Of a stretch of 55,248 nucleotides of DNA, positions 1-8,386 are shown piece by piece (the stretch's first letter is position 1; every line of letters begins with the position of its first letter). Origin of the DNA: Pseudomonas koreensis (GTDB lineage: Bacteria; Pseudomonadota; Gammaproteobacteria; Pseudomonadales; Pseudomonadaceae); NCBI RefSeq assembly GCF_025447595.1, contig NZ_JAOEJU010000034.1:1-55248 (forward strand), in the 5' to 3' direction. The position numbers and the translations under genes were made by a program. Below the pieces are notes generated by a model. It was not told the DNA's origin. It ran no database searches and saw nothing but the letters and a program-made list of their open reading frames with translations.

Positions 1-2019
1 CTCCCAGAAGAAGCTCGCGCCACCGCTCAGTTGCCGTTGCAGGATGACGTGCCGGTCGTCGTAGTCGTAACGCTCGCTTTCGCCGACCGCGTTCGCCGCC
101 TCGATCAGTCGATGACGGGCATCAAAGCGGTAGCTGACCAGCGTCTGCTCGGTACGCCAGGCCGCATCGCGCCAAACCTGATAGTCGACCGCGACCAGAT
201 GCGCCCGCTCGTAGCGCAGCAACAAGGAACGACCGGCGCCGTTATCCAGCCGCTGAATCCGGTCGGAAAAATCCCGATGCACCTTCAGACGATTGCCGTA
301 GGCATCGCTAACTGCAGTCAGACGCCCAGCCCGAAAGTGATAAAACCGCGCCGCCTCACCCGCCAGCGCAACAATCAGCTCCTCCGGCTCATCCCCCAGA
401 AAGATCGCCGCCCGCGACAAACTGTTGTGAATCGCCGGCCGCTCAACGCTCGGCAACGGAAACCGCGTGCGCCGGTTCTCATGGTCAACCCAGACCACCG
501 CAGCGCCATCAACCTCCAGCCGATGCGCCAGCGAATGGCTCCAACCAAACCCCAACCCGACATCGATCTCGGCCGCACTGCTGCGGTACAACCGGCTGAA
601 CTCGAACGGCAGCAGCCCATCGAGCACGCCATCGGTCAGCGTCAACAACTCTTCGCCGGTGACCATCGACACCGGACAGCCATTGGTGCAGGTCCGCGGC
701 GCACAATCGGCACTGTCACCGTTGGGATTTTTCGCCTGATCCGAAGCATCATCGCGAGGCTCATGCCGCTCCATTCGCGTCATGCCATGGGACTTGTCGC
801 GGGCAATGGCCGCCGGATTGGGCACCGTCAGTTGCAGCGCATCCGCCGTGCGAACCTCCAGCGGGACAGCCGGTGTCGGCCGCAACGGTGCCGGACCTGC
901 ATTGACCATCAGCGGTTTCAAAGCGCTCGCATGTCGGGTCAGGTCAGGCGCCGAGGTCAGCTCCGCCAACCGAATCGCCGACGCCGCCAGCCATTCCCGC
1001 GCACGCGGCGACTTGATCTTGCCCAGTACCTTGGTGCTCAACCGCAGCGGCACACCCATGCCACCCGACACGCACATCAGCAGAAAACTGACCAGCAATT
1101 CGGCCCGGACTTCAGCCACCACCTCGGCCAGATACTGCGGCGGCAGCATCTTCAGCCAACTGGTGAACGCCGCCAGATGAATGAACAGCAACGGCTCGTC
1201 GCTGAGCATCAGCAAGCCATTGGCGATGGCCTCGGTAGAAGCCTCGAGCAAGGCTTCCAGCTCAGCGGCGGACAGGTACTGCAGAAGTTTTTCGCTGTTG
1301 GCCTGCAAGTCGGCGAGCAGTGCAAACAGTTGCTTCACGTCATCCCAGACACCATTCAGCGCGGATTCGAAACCGAGCCAGTCAGCCCGTTGCAACTGCC
1401 CGTAACGCTCGGTGAAACCGGCGCCGGAAAACTCCGTCCACTGCGGTTGAAACCCTTTCCACTCCTCACGCAGCCAGCCTTCCAGCCCCTCAAGAAGACC
1501 CTGATACGAGGCATACAACGTCTGGATATGCGCGGTAGAAACATCGGGAAAGAAGGTGATGCGATAACGCTGGCCCCGGTCGCAATCGTCGACCTTGAGA
1601 ATGCCGCTGGGGCCAATGGTGTAACGCTGCGGTTCGCCGAACCCCAAAACACCGTCGACATCGGAAATGACCGGCTCAAGGATCACCGGCGTATCACCGA
1701 TCGGCACGAACCGCGCGGCTTCGAACATGTGCACCAGCGTCAGGGAGCCGCTGGCGGAACACATGGCCACGGAGGAACTGATGGGTTTGCGGCTGGCAAC
1801 CGGTGCACTGAGCCGGACATCGTTGCCGACCTGGAACACTTGCTCGACACCCAGCGCGGTGCCCGTCCAGAATTGCTCGGCCCAGGCGTCATAGTTATTG
1901 AGACAGAGGCGAAACTCCTTAAACAGCTTTTCGACGTCGGGCTGATCAGGGTTCAGCGCAGCGACCACCAGCAAACCAATGCTGTTGTTCAGTTTCAGGA
2001 GTTGGTCAGATGGAAGCAT
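1..2019 (-). CDS. RHS-family protein, N-terminal part (runs off left edge)
   Basis: An uninterrupted minus-strand reading frame of 673 codons starts at an ATG at 2019 (MLPSDQLLKLNNS) and is still open at base 1, so the C-terminus is missing. Residues 1-430 are a variable, non-repeat N-terminal region. Around residues 444-455 is the motif CPVSMVTGEELL, typical of the DUF6531 segment that begins RHS cores, followed by a Phe-Ser-Arg-Leu-Tyr stretch. From about residue 520 there are YD/RHS-type repeats (YRFDARHRLIEAANAVGE, YDYDDRHVILQRQL). RHS proteins are large beta-cocoon shells that often enclose a C-terminal toxin and are often delivered by type VI secretion. The toxin tip and any immunity gene would lie outside this window. 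No PAAR motif is evident in the N-terminus. The plus-strand ORF over the same bases is a shadow. Confidence 0.85.
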   Translation of the reverse strand, partial: MLPSDQLLKLNNSIGLLVVAALNPDQPDVEKLFKEFRLCLNNYDAWAEQFWTGTALGVEQVFQVGNDVRLSAPVASRKPISSSVAMCSASGSLTLVHMFEAARFVPIGDTPVILEPVISDVDGVLGFGEPQRYTIGPSGILKVDDCDRGQRYRITFFPDVSTAHIQTLYASYQGLLEGLEGWLREEWKGFQPQWTEFSGAGFTERYGQLQRADWLGFESALNGVWDDVKQLFALLADLQANSEKLLQYLSAAELEALLEASTEAIANGLLMLSDEPLLFIHLAAFTSWLKMLPPQYLAEVVAEVRAELLVSFLLMCVSGGMGVPLRLSTKVLGKIKSPRAREWLAASAIRLAELTSAPDLTRHASALKPLMVNAGPAPLRPTPAVPLEVRTADALQLTVPNPAAIARDKSHGMTRMERHEPRDDASDQAKNPNGDSADCAPRTCTNGCPVSMVTGEELLTLTDGVLDGLLPFEFSRLYRSSAAEIDVGLGFGWSHSLAHRLEVDGAAVVWVDHENRRTRFPLPSVERPAIHNSLSRAAIFLGDEPEELIVALAGEAARFYHFRAGRLTAVSDAYGNRLKVHRDFSDRIQRLDNGAGRSLLLRYERAHLVAVDYQVWRDAAWRTEQTLVSYRFDARHRLIEAANAVGESERYDYDDRHVILQRQLSGGASFFWE

Positions 2020-2268
2020 TCGCAGTCACTCGCGCGCATCAGGGGAATGGCGCGAAACTTTGCGGGGGATCAAACAGTAAAGAAGTCAGCCGAGTAGGCG
2101 ATGTCTGTAGGGCGATTCTCTAAATGTGCGGGAGGGCGTTCGGCGGACAACCGACATTGCCCGTTGCTCAACCTCGGCCGCGCTCGTTATGCTGCTGAAC
2201 CCTTTAATCAGATCCGAGCAGCGGCGCTATCCACGCCGCCCGGGATGTCTTTGATAACGGATCCGATG

Positions 2269-2964
2269 ATGAATGCACCGCTGAAGGCGTTCGGCCCGAT
2301 CAAGGCCGTGATTTTCGATATGGACGGTTTGCTGCTGGACACCGAGGGCATCTACACCGAGGTCACCTCGCTGATTGCCGAGCGTTACGGTCGCACCTTC
2401 GACTGGAGCATCAAGCAGAACATCATCGGCCGTGGTGCCGGCGATCTGGCGCGTTATGTGGTCGAGGCGCTGGACCTGCCGATCACCGCCGAAGAATTTC
2501 TGGTGATCCGCGAGCCGCTGATGCGCGAGCGTTTTCCCACCGCGCAAGCGATGCCGGGCGCCGAGGAACTGATCCGCCACCTCAAGGCGCACAATATTCC
2601 GATTGCGGTTGGCACCAGTTCGTCGCGTCAGTCGTTCGGTCAGAAAACCACGTTGCACCGCGACTGGTTCGCGTTGTTCGACTTCATCGTCACCGCTGAC
2701 GACCCGGAAGTCGGCGCCGCCAAGCCTGCGCCGGACATCTTCCTCACCGCCGCGCGTCGTCTGGGTGTAGCGCCGGAAGATTGTCTGGTGTTCGAAGATT
2801 CGCCATTCGGCGTGACGGCAGCGAAAGCAGCCGGTATGACTGCCATCGCCATTCCCGATGCCGCCATGGCCGATGAAAAATACGCACACGCCGACGGGAT
2901 TCTTCGTACGTTGAAGGCGTTCACGCCGAGTGCATGCGGATTGCCGGCGCTCGACTGGGCCTGA
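2269..2964 (+). CDS. HAD-superfamily phosphatase (beta-PGM/GS1-like)
   Basis: The 231-residue protein has the HAD motif I sequence FDMDGLLLDTEG with nucleophile Asp17 and acid Asp19, motif II (GTSSSR), a motif III lysine in the GAAKPAPD segment, and motif IV acidic residues in VFEDSPFG. A helical cap follows motif I, as in the beta-phosphoglucomutase / pseudouridine-5'-phosphatase branch, so a small phosphorylated metabolite is the likely substrate; which one cannot be read from sequence. In-frame ATGs lie at 2245, 2266 and 2269. I prefer 2269 because a weak CGGA precedes it by about 7 nt, but 2245 is possible. A strong terminator follows the gene. Confidence 0.85.
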   Translation: MNAPLKAFGPIKAVIFDMDGLLLDTEGIYTEVTSLIAERYGRTFDWSIKQNIIGRGAGDLARYVVEALDLPITAEEFLVIREPLMRERFPTAQAMPGAEELIRHLKAHNIPIAVGTSSSRQSFGQKTTLHRDWFALFDFIVTADDPEVGAAKPAPDIFLTAARRLGVAPEDCLVFEDSPFGVTAAKAAGMTAIAIPDAAMADEKYAHADGILRTLKAFTPSACGLPALDWA

Positions 2965-2979
2965 TCAAATTGCGAACAA

Positions 2980-3020
2980 AAAAACGCCGCCCCTCTGTCA
3001 AAGGAGGGGCGGCGTTTTTC
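2980..3020. terminator. Bidirectional intrinsic terminator
   Basis: A 16-bp perfect stem (AAAAACGCCGCCCCTC at 2980-2995 with its complement at 3005-3020) and a 9-nt loop sit between the convergent HAD and SDR genes. A and T tracts on the two sides let it work in both directions. Confidence 0.92.
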
Positions 3021-3040
3021 GTTATCGACAATCCGATAAA

Positions 3041-3787
3041 TCAGACGCCGAAACCACCGTCGATGGTCAGGCTCGCACCGGTGATGTAACCGGCCTCCGG
3101 GCTTGCCAGGTAGGCAACGAAGCTGGCGATTTCCTCGGCTTTACCGTAGCGACCCACCGCCATCAGCGGGATCAGGCTGTCAGCGAACTCGCCATGAGCC
3201 GGGTTCATATCGGTATCGACTGGGCCTGGCTGTACGTTGTTGATGGTGATGCCGCGTGGGCCGAGGTCACGGGCCAGGCCTTTGGTCAGGCCCACCAGTG
3301 CGGATTTGCTCATCGCATACACGCCGCCACCGGCGAAGGGCATGCGGTCGGCGTTGGTGCTGCCGATGTTGATGATGCGGGAGCCTTCGCCCATGTGTTT
3401 GGCGGCTTCCTGGCTGGCGATGAACACGCTGCGCACGTTGATTGCCAGGGTCTGGTCGAAGTCTTCCAGTTTGAAGTCTTCCAGCGGTGCGACGGCCAGC
3501 ACGCCGGCGTTGTTGACCAGAATGTCGAGGCGGCCAAAGGTTTCGACAGTGGCGCTTACGGCGTGGCGGATGGCACCGGCGTCGGCGCTGTCGGCCTTGA
3601 TCGCCAGGGCTTTGCCGCCGGTGGCGGTGATGCTGTTTTGCAGTTCTTCAGCCTTGGCGGCCGAGCTGACATAGGTAAAGGCAACCGCGGCGCCTTCAGC
3701 GGCCAGGCGTTTGACGATGGCGGCACCGATGCCGCGAGAGCCGCCTTGAATCAGAGCGACTTTACCGCTGAGGTTTTGAGTGGTCAT
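3041..3787 (-). CDS. SDR-family NAD(P)-dependent oxidoreductase
   Basis: The 248-residue protein is a classical short-chain dehydrogenase. The Rossmann glycine motif GGSRGIG is at residues 15-21, NNAG at 92-95, the catalytic serine at 143 and the YxxxK pair at Tyr157 and Lys161. It ends in the usual SGxxxxxDGG-like tail (TGASLTIDGGFGV). Ser17-Arg18 in the glycine loop suggests NADPH preference, by family analogy. It most resembles 3-oxoacyl-ACP-reductase-like SDRs of unknown substrate. It is divergent from the adjacent LysR gene, which is therefore its likely regulator (inference). Confidence 0.9.
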   Translation of the reverse strand: MTTQNLSGKVALIQGGSRGIGAAIVKRLAAEGAAVAFTYVSSAAKAEELQNSITATGGKALAIKADSADAGAIRHAVSATVETFGRLDILVNNAGVLAVAPLEDFKLEDFDQTLAINVRSVFIASQEAAKHMGEGSRIINIGSTNADRMPFAGGGVYAMSKSALVGLTKGLARDLGPRGITINNVQPGPVDTDMNPAHGEFADSLIPLMAVGRYGKAEEIASFVAYLASPEAGYITGASLTIDGGFGV

Positions 3788-3845
3788 GTTCGATCTCCAG
3801 AAGTTTCAAGGCAGGCTGCCTTGGTGTGGTGTCGAGTATCTGCCC

Positions 3846-3861
3846 CTCGCCACCAGGCGAG
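3846..3861. promoter_or_regulatory. Short inverted repeat in the SDR/LysR divergent promoter region
   Basis: CTCGCC-ACCA-GGCGAG lies roughly midway between the divergent starts at 3787 and 3913. A TATAGT hexamer (3876-3881) reading toward the LysR gene may be its -10. The repeat could be a regulator-binding site; it does not match a clear T-N11-A LysR box, so the assignment is weak. Confidence 0.35.
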
Positions 3862-3912
3862 TAGACCGTGGTTGCTATAGTCTGTGTAAACCAAAAGTTT
3901 AGAGTGGCGGCC

Positions 3913-4854
3913 ATGGAAACCTTCAGTAGTATCGAATGCTTCGTGCGCAGCGCCGAAGTCGGCAGCTTTGCCGAGGCCGCGCGACGCCTGAGCCTGACAC
4001 CGGCCGCCGTGGGTAAAAGCGTGGCGAAACTGGAAGCGCGCCTCGGCGTGAGGCTGTTCCAGCGTAGCACCCGTCGGTTGACCCTGACGGAAGCGGGGCA
4101 ATTGTTTCTGAGTGAGGTCAGCGGCAGCCTCACCACCATCCAGAATGCCGTGAACAATCTGGCCAGCGCCGGCGGCCAACCGGCCGGCACGCTGAAAGTC
4201 AGCATGGGCACGGTGTTCGGCCGCTTGTACATCGTGCCGTTGCTGGGGGAGTTCCTGAAAAGGTTTCCGGCGATCAACCCGGACTGGCACTTCGATAACC
4301 GCCAGGTCGATCTGATCGGCCAGGGTTTCGATGCGGCGATTGGCGGTGGCTTCGAACTGCCCCAAGGCGTGGTGGCGCGCAGGCTGACGCCGGCGCATCG
4401 GGTGTTGGTGGCTTCCACGGATTATCTGGATCGATACGCGCCGATCAGCGAACCGGACGACCTTAAGCTGCACGACGGAATCCTGATCCGCTCACCGCAA
4501 ACCGGTCGCGTGCGCTCCTGGCAGTTGACGCATCGCACCCGGCAACACAGCCCGCTGACCCTCAAGGCGCGAATGACCATGAGCGATTCCGAAGCGGCCT
4601 GCGCCACGGCGGCGCAGGGGTTGGGGATTGCGCTGGTGAGTATGCCCTTCGCGGTTGGCTACCTGGAGGCGGGAACGTTGCAGCGAGTCTTGCCTGACTG
4701 GTACGTCGACGACGGCAACATCTCCATCTATTACGCCGAACACAAACTGCTGCCGGGCAAGACCCGGGCGTTCGTCGATTTCGTCATCGAGCAGTTTTCA
4801 ACCCTGGGCCTCGCCGAACGTTTCAACGCGCAAACCGTGCTGGCCAGCCGATGA
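3913..4854 (+). CDS. LysR-family transcriptional regulator
   Basis: The 313-residue protein begins METFSSIECFVRSAEVGSF. Its winged helix-turn-helix covers about residues 1-60 (AEAARRLSLTPAAVGKSVAKLE), followed by RLGVRLFQRSTRRLTLTEAG, the standard LysR signature. The remainder is the periplasmic-binding-like co-inducer domain. I chose the ATG at 3913 because it places the HTH at the usual distance from the N-terminus; the open frame extends upstream to 3868 without support. Its 3' end overlaps the convergent racemase-family gene by 32 bp. It is likely a regulator of the divergent SDR gene. Confidence 0.92.
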   Translation: METFSSIECFVRSAEVGSFAEAARRLSLTPAAVGKSVAKLEARLGVRLFQRSTRRLTLTEAGQLFLSEVSGSLTTIQNAVNNLASAGGQPAGTLKVSMGTVFGRLYIVPLLGEFLKRFPAINPDWHFDNRQVDLIGQGFDAAIGGGFELPQGVVARRLTPAHRVLVASTDYLDRYAPISEPDDLKLHDGILIRSPQTGRVRSWQLTHRTRQHSPLTLKARMTMSDSEAACATAAQGLGIALVSMPFAVGYLEAGTLQRVLPDWYVDDGNISIYYAEHKLLPGKTRAFVDFVIEQFSTLGLAERFNAQTVLASR

Positions 4855-5551
4855 TGTTTTTTGGCCGTGGGGTCGCATACGTGCGCACCTTGGAGGTCGA
4901 CAGGCCCAGTCGCACCAGCGATTCGGCGATGGTCACGGCGGCCGTGACGCCATCCACCACCGGCACTCCGGTGCGCTGACGGATCTTCTCGTCGAGCCCG
5001 GCCATGCCGCCGCAGCCGAGGCAGATCACTTCGGCTTTATCCTGAGTCACCGCGAGTTCCGCCTGATGCACGATCGCTTCCAGCGCCCGTTGCGGTTCGT
5101 GTTCCAGCTCCAGAACCGCCAGGCCACTGGCGCGTACAGAGGCGCAGCGATCCCAAAGACCGGAGAGTTTCAGCCGATCCTCAATCAACGGCACGGTGCG
5201 ATCCAGCGTAGTGACCACCGAGTAGGCATGGCCGAGGAACATCGCGGTGCTGGCCGCCGCGTCGGTGATGTCCACCACCGGCACGTTGAGCAATTCCTGC
5301 AATCCTTCGCGACCGTGTTCGCCGTAGCCGGCCTGAATCACCGCGTCGAACGGCTGGTCGTAGGACATCACCCGGTCCATCACGGCGATGGCGGCCAGGT
5401 AACTTTCGAAATTGCCTTCGACTGAATCGGCGCCGAAATGCGGCGTCAGGCCGACAATCTCGGTGCCGGGGGAAGCCACAGCCTGTGCCGAGCGGGCGAT
5501 GGCCTGGGTGATGGATTCGGTGGTGTTGACGTTGACCACGAGAATTCGCAT
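4823..5551 (-). CDS. Asp/Glu/hydantoin racemase-superfamily protein with one catalytic cysteine
   Basis: The 242-residue protein has the Asp/Glu racemase fold with hydantoin/allantoin racemase features: an N-terminal ILVVNVNTTESIT segment, SVVTTLDRTVPLIEDR, and the second-cysteine motif ICLGCGGMAGL with Cys180. The first catalytic cysteine, which in this family normally sits in an ACFxDxG motif, is replaced by Gly75 (QAGYGEHG). Two-base racemisation needs both cysteines, so it may be a decarboxylase, isomerase or lyase-like relative rather than a racemase. A good ribosome site (AAGGA, 6-nt spacer) supports the start at 5551. It lies 54 bp downstream of an NCS1 transporter in the same direction and is probably co-transcribed with it, which points to a hydantoin- or purine-related substrate. 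Confidence 0.85.
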   Translation of the reverse strand: MRILVVNVNTTESITQAIARSAQAVASPGTEIVGLTPHFGADSVEGNFESYLAAIAVMDRVMSYDQPFDAVIQAGYGEHGREGLQELLNVPVVDITDAAASTAMFLGHAYSVVTTLDRTVPLIEDRLKLSGLWDRCASVRASGLAVLELEHEPQRALEAIVHQAELAVTQDKAEVICLGCGGMAGLDEKIRQRTGVPVVDGVTAAVTIAESLVRLGLSTSKVRTYATPRPKNIIGWPARFAR

Positions 5552-5605
5552 GGGAAGTCCTTATTACGGTTAGTTCTGCGGCCCCGCGAGGGGCCGCCAA
5601 AAGAT

Positions 5606-7150
5606 TCAGTGGCTGACGTTGTCGACGGCGATGGCTTCACCGTCGACATCGGCGTAGTGCGGTTGGCGTTTGGCGATGATCAGATAGAGCATCCCGGCAA
5701 TGCCGGCGCCGATCAGCCAGGAGAACGGCGAAACGCTGTGGAAGCCCGGCACCAGTGCCAGGACGATCGCGATCAACGCGGCCGGAATGAACGCCGCCAC
5801 GGCCCGCAGGTTGACCCCGCGGCTGTAGTAATACGCGCCGTTGGGGTTTTCGCTGTACAGCTGCGGCACGTGGATCCGGCCTTTGCGGATCAGCCAGTAG
5901 TCGACCATGATCACGCCGTACAACGGGCCGAGCAGGGCGCCGAGGCCGGACAGGAAATACACGATCACCAGCGGGCTGTTGTAGAGATTCCACGGCAGGA
6001 TCAGCACGGCGATGGTGGCGCTGATCAGCCCGGCGCGGCGGAAGGTCAGGTATTTAGGCGCCAGGTTGCTGAGCACGAAGGCCGGGGCGACGAAGTTGGC
6101 CATGATATTCACCGCCACGGTGACGATCAGAAAGGCCAGGCAACCGAGCACCAGAAAGAACGTGTTGGGAATCGACGCAATGATTTCGGTCGGGCTTTCG
6201 ATGATCCGGCCGTTGATCTGAAATTGCGCACCGCACAGCAGGACAGTGATCCCGGCGAACACCAGAATATTGACCGGCAGGCCCCAGAAATTTCCGATCT
6301 TGATCGTCTTGCGGCACGGCGAGGAGCGGGCGAAGTCGCAGAAGTTGAGGATCAGCGTGCCGTAGATCGCCAGCCACAAGGCGCCGCCGGCAAAGATGTT
6401 GCGCCACATCTCGCCGCCGGTCAGCGGTTCGCGGATCGACCAGGCGATGGTCGCGTTGGCCTGGGTGTACATCCATGCGGCGAGGCAGGCGACGGTCAGC
6501 AGAATCACTGGCCCGGCGAACGCTTCGTAGCGACGAACCATTTCCATGCCGTAGGCCAGAATCCCCAGTTGTACGAACCAGATCGCCACGAAACATACCC
6601 AGCCCAGGCTCGACAGGCCGAGGATCGAGTTGTGGTCGTAGTCAGCGAAACCGGGGTGGATCGCCGTGAGCAACACGCGAAACACCACCGACGCCAGGTA
6701 CGTCTGAATCCCGAACCAGGCGATGGCGATCACCGCCCGGATCAATGCAGGAATTTGCGCCCCGTGAATACCGAAACTGATCCGGCTGATGACCGGAAAC
6801 GGCACCCCGGTTTTCTGCCCCATGTAGCCGGACAGGTTCATGAAGAAGTACACCAGCGCCGCGCCGATCCCCAGCGACAGCAGAATCTGCCAGCCGCCCA
6901 GGCCCAGGGCGTACAGACCGATGGCAAACGAGTAGTTGGCGATGTTGTGCACATCGTTGGTCCACAGGGCAAAGATGCTGTATTTGCCCCAGCGCCGTCC
7001 TTCGACCTTGGTTGGTGCGAGGTCACTGTTGTGCAGGCGCGGGCTCAGTTGCAGCGGTTCGGCGATGCAGTCACCGGGCACGCTGTGGTCGAGGGGTGAA
7101 GAGGCGGGCAGATTCAGCGCGATGTTGTTATTGGAGAGACTCGTACGCAT
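5606..7150 (-). CDS. NCS1-family purine/hydantoin/cytosine-type permease
   Basis: The 514-residue protein has about 12 hydrophobic segments and NCS1 hallmarks: a cytosolic N-terminus with a GRRWGKYSIFALWTNDVHN segment just before TM1, GVPFPVISRISFGIHGAQIPA in the TM3 region, and late FLSGLGALLGPLYGVIMVDY. The family comprises proton- or sodium-coupled importers of hydantoins, allantoin, uracil, cytosine and related rings. The start at 7150 is chosen for its AGGAG at a 9-nt spacer; the open frame runs further upstream without support. It is followed by the racemase-like gene, suggesting an uptake-plus-processing pair. Confidence 0.9.
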   Translation of the reverse strand: MRTSLSNNNIALNLPASSPLDHSVPGDCIAEPLQLSPRLHNSDLAPTKVEGRRWGKYSIFALWTNDVHNIANYSFAIGLYALGLGGWQILLSLGIGAALVYFFMNLSGYMGQKTGVPFPVISRISFGIHGAQIPALIRAVIAIAWFGIQTYLASVVFRVLLTAIHPGFADYDHNSILGLSSLGWVCFVAIWFVQLGILAYGMEMVRRYEAFAGPVILLTVACLAAWMYTQANATIAWSIREPLTGGEMWRNIFAGGALWLAIYGTLILNFCDFARSSPCRKTIKIGNFWGLPVNILVFAGITVLLCGAQFQINGRIIESPTEIIASIPNTFFLVLGCLAFLIVTVAVNIMANFVAPAFVLSNLAPKYLTFRRAGLISATIAVLILPWNLYNSPLVIVYFLSGLGALLGPLYGVIMVDYWLIRKGRIHVPQLYSENPNGAYYYSRGVNLRAVAAFIPAALIAIVLALVPGFHSVSPFSWLIGAGIAGMLYLIIAKRQPHYADVDGEAIAVDNVSH

Positions 7151-7317
7151 TCCGGCAGGCTCCTGATGTTCGGACCACGATGACTGTGCATGAGCGCTCG
7201 GGCTCGGCAGATCTTCGTCGCGGCCGTGAAACATCACTGGTTACGGGGCATCTGCAGCCTGTACGGGATAGGGCGCTTCAGGCTTGCGGATCGAAAGTGT
7301 GGGTTCATGTTTTGCGG

Positions 7318-7331
7318 TTTTGTATACAAAA
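7318..7331. promoter_or_regulatory. Perfect 14-bp palindrome, candidate operator for the permease operon
   Basis: TTTTGTATACAAAA is a perfect palindrome about 170 bp upstream of the permease start. The TTGTATACAA core resembles operators of GntR/FCD regulators of nitrogen-ring catabolism. No GntR gene is adjacent, so the cognate regulator is not identified. Confidence 0.5.
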
Positions 7332-7580
7332 CATGTATGCACATAAGCCAGATCTGTGCCAGCCGGCGATCTATGAAAACCACCGCTGATTTCGAAAAGT
7401 TATTGATGAGCACTAAGTCGCTGAAATACAGACGATATAAATTGACCGTTCGAACAGGTATTTATTTTTCGGGAGGGATTTTGATGGGCGCCGGAAGGGA
7501 GTGATTTTGCAGCGTGATGTAACTTTTCAGGGCGCAGAAACGAAAAGTGCACACATAAATGGCACCGATGGTGACATTCG

Positions 7581-7590
7581 TGTGTACACA
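7581..7590. promoter_or_regulatory. Perfect 10-bp palindrome TGTGTACACA
   Basis: TGTGTACACA shares the GTACA half-site style of the palindrome at 7318-7331. A related, less symmetric GTGCACAC lies about 35 bp away near 7547. It could be a second operator, but is closer to the cysH end than to the permease start. Confidence 0.3.
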
Positions 7591-7616
7591 TTTTTCAAGA
7601 CGGCTGGAGAACACTA

Positions 7617-7636
7617 TGGGAGCAGACTTGCTCCCA
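7617..7636. repeat. REP-like stem-loop at the cysH 3' end
   Basis: TGGGAGCA-GACT-TGCTCCCA is an 8-bp stem with a 4-nt loop starting 16 bp beyond the cysH stop. It has the core of the genomic REP family and no U run on the cysH-sense strand, so it is more likely a REP fragment or mRNA-stabilising hairpin than an efficient terminator. Confidence 0.6.
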
Positions 7637-7651
7637 CGGGGCATCAGGGAG

Positions 7652-8386
7652 TTATGCCTTGCTGATGATATTCCCCGCATGCAAACCGCATTCTTTCTGG
7701 GTCGCTTCTTCCCACCACCAGCGACCTTCGCGTTCGTGCTGGTTCGGCAGGACAGGGCGGGTGCACGGTTCGCAACCGATGCTGATGAAACCGCGCTCGT
7801 GAAGGCTGTTGTACGGCAGCTCCAGCATGCGGATGTAGCCCCAGATTTCCTCGCTGGTCATCTGTGCCAGCGGGTTGAACTTGTACAGGGTGCGCTCCGG
7901 GGTGGAGAACGCTGTATCGATTTCCATCACCGCCACGGCACTGCGGGTGCCTGGGCTCTGGTCGCGGCGCTGGCCGGTGGCCCAGGCCTTTACGTCGGAG
8001 AGTTTGCGGCGCAGCGGCTCGATCTTGCGGATCCCGCAGCATTCGCCATGACCGTCCTTGTAGAAGCTGAACAGGCCTTTTTCCTTCACGAACGGTTCAA
8101 GTTTCGTGTAGTCCGGCGAGACCAGTTCGATGTCGATCTTGTAGTGCTCGCGCACCTGATCGATGAAGCGGTAGGTTTCCGGATGCAGGCGGCCGGTGTC
8201 GAGACTGAACACCTTGACGTTCTTGTTCAGCTTCCAGGCCATGTCCACCAGCACCACATCCTCGGCGCCGCTGAAAGATATCCACAGGTCATCGCCGAAC
8301 TCGGCGAACGCGAGTTTGAGGATGTCCTGCGCGGATTTGTTGGCATAGGTCGTGGCGAGTTCCACGACGTCGAACGTTGGGCTCAT
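7652..8386 (-). CDS. cysH: Assimilatory APS/PAPS reductase
   Basis: The 244-residue enzyme reduces activated sulfate (APS) to sulfite for cysteine synthesis. The N-terminal PAPS-reductase fold has the phosphate loop SFSGAEDVVL (residues 37-46) and LDTGRLHPETY. The iron-sulfur ligands Cys116-Cys117 and Cys205/Cys208 (CEPC) are present; they mark the [4Fe-4S] APS-reductase type that uses APS rather than PAPS. The catalytic cysteine is Cys233 in the ECGLH motif near the C-terminus. The next gene, thrH, is divergent from it. Confidence 0.95.
   Translation of the reverse strand: MSPTFDVVELATTYANKSAQDILKLAFAEFGDDLWISFSGAEDVVLVDMAWKLNKNVKVFSLDTGRLHPETYRFIDQVREHYKIDIELVSPDYTKLEPFVKEKGLFSFYKDGHGECCGIRKIEPLRRKLSDVKAWATGQRRDQSPGTRSAVAVMEIDTAFSTPERTLYKFNPLAQMTSEEIWGYIRMLELPYNSLHERGFISIGCEPCTRPVLPNQHEREGRWWWEEATQKECGLHAGNIISKA

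Larger units (their letters stand above)
7151..7651. other. 501-bp intergenic region upstream of the NCS1 permease and downstream of cysH
   Basis: I see no convincing gene here; the short ORFs lack ribosome sites and family motifs. The stretch is AT-richer than its surroundings between about 7310 and 7600. It contains two perfect palindromes (7318-7331 and 7581-7590) and, next to the cysH stop, a stem-loop (7617-7636). It presumably carries the permease promoter. Confidence 0.6.

Noticed and set aside
31..2097. Long plus-strand ORF of 688 codons
   Set aside because: It is antisense to the RHS frame, has low-complexity Arg/Gln/Pro-rich composition and no family motifs; a high-GC shadow.
4823..5551. 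Naming the racemase-like gene an arylmalonate decarboxylase
   Set aside because: Only the Gly/Cys arrangement agrees; the residues after Gly75 (Tyr, Gly) do not match the decarboxylase oxyanion pocket I know of.
7190..7504. 104-codon plus-strand ORF in the 7.2-7.6 kb gap
   Set aside because: Lacks a ribosome site and recognisable motif, and spans the TTTTGTATACAAAA palindrome.
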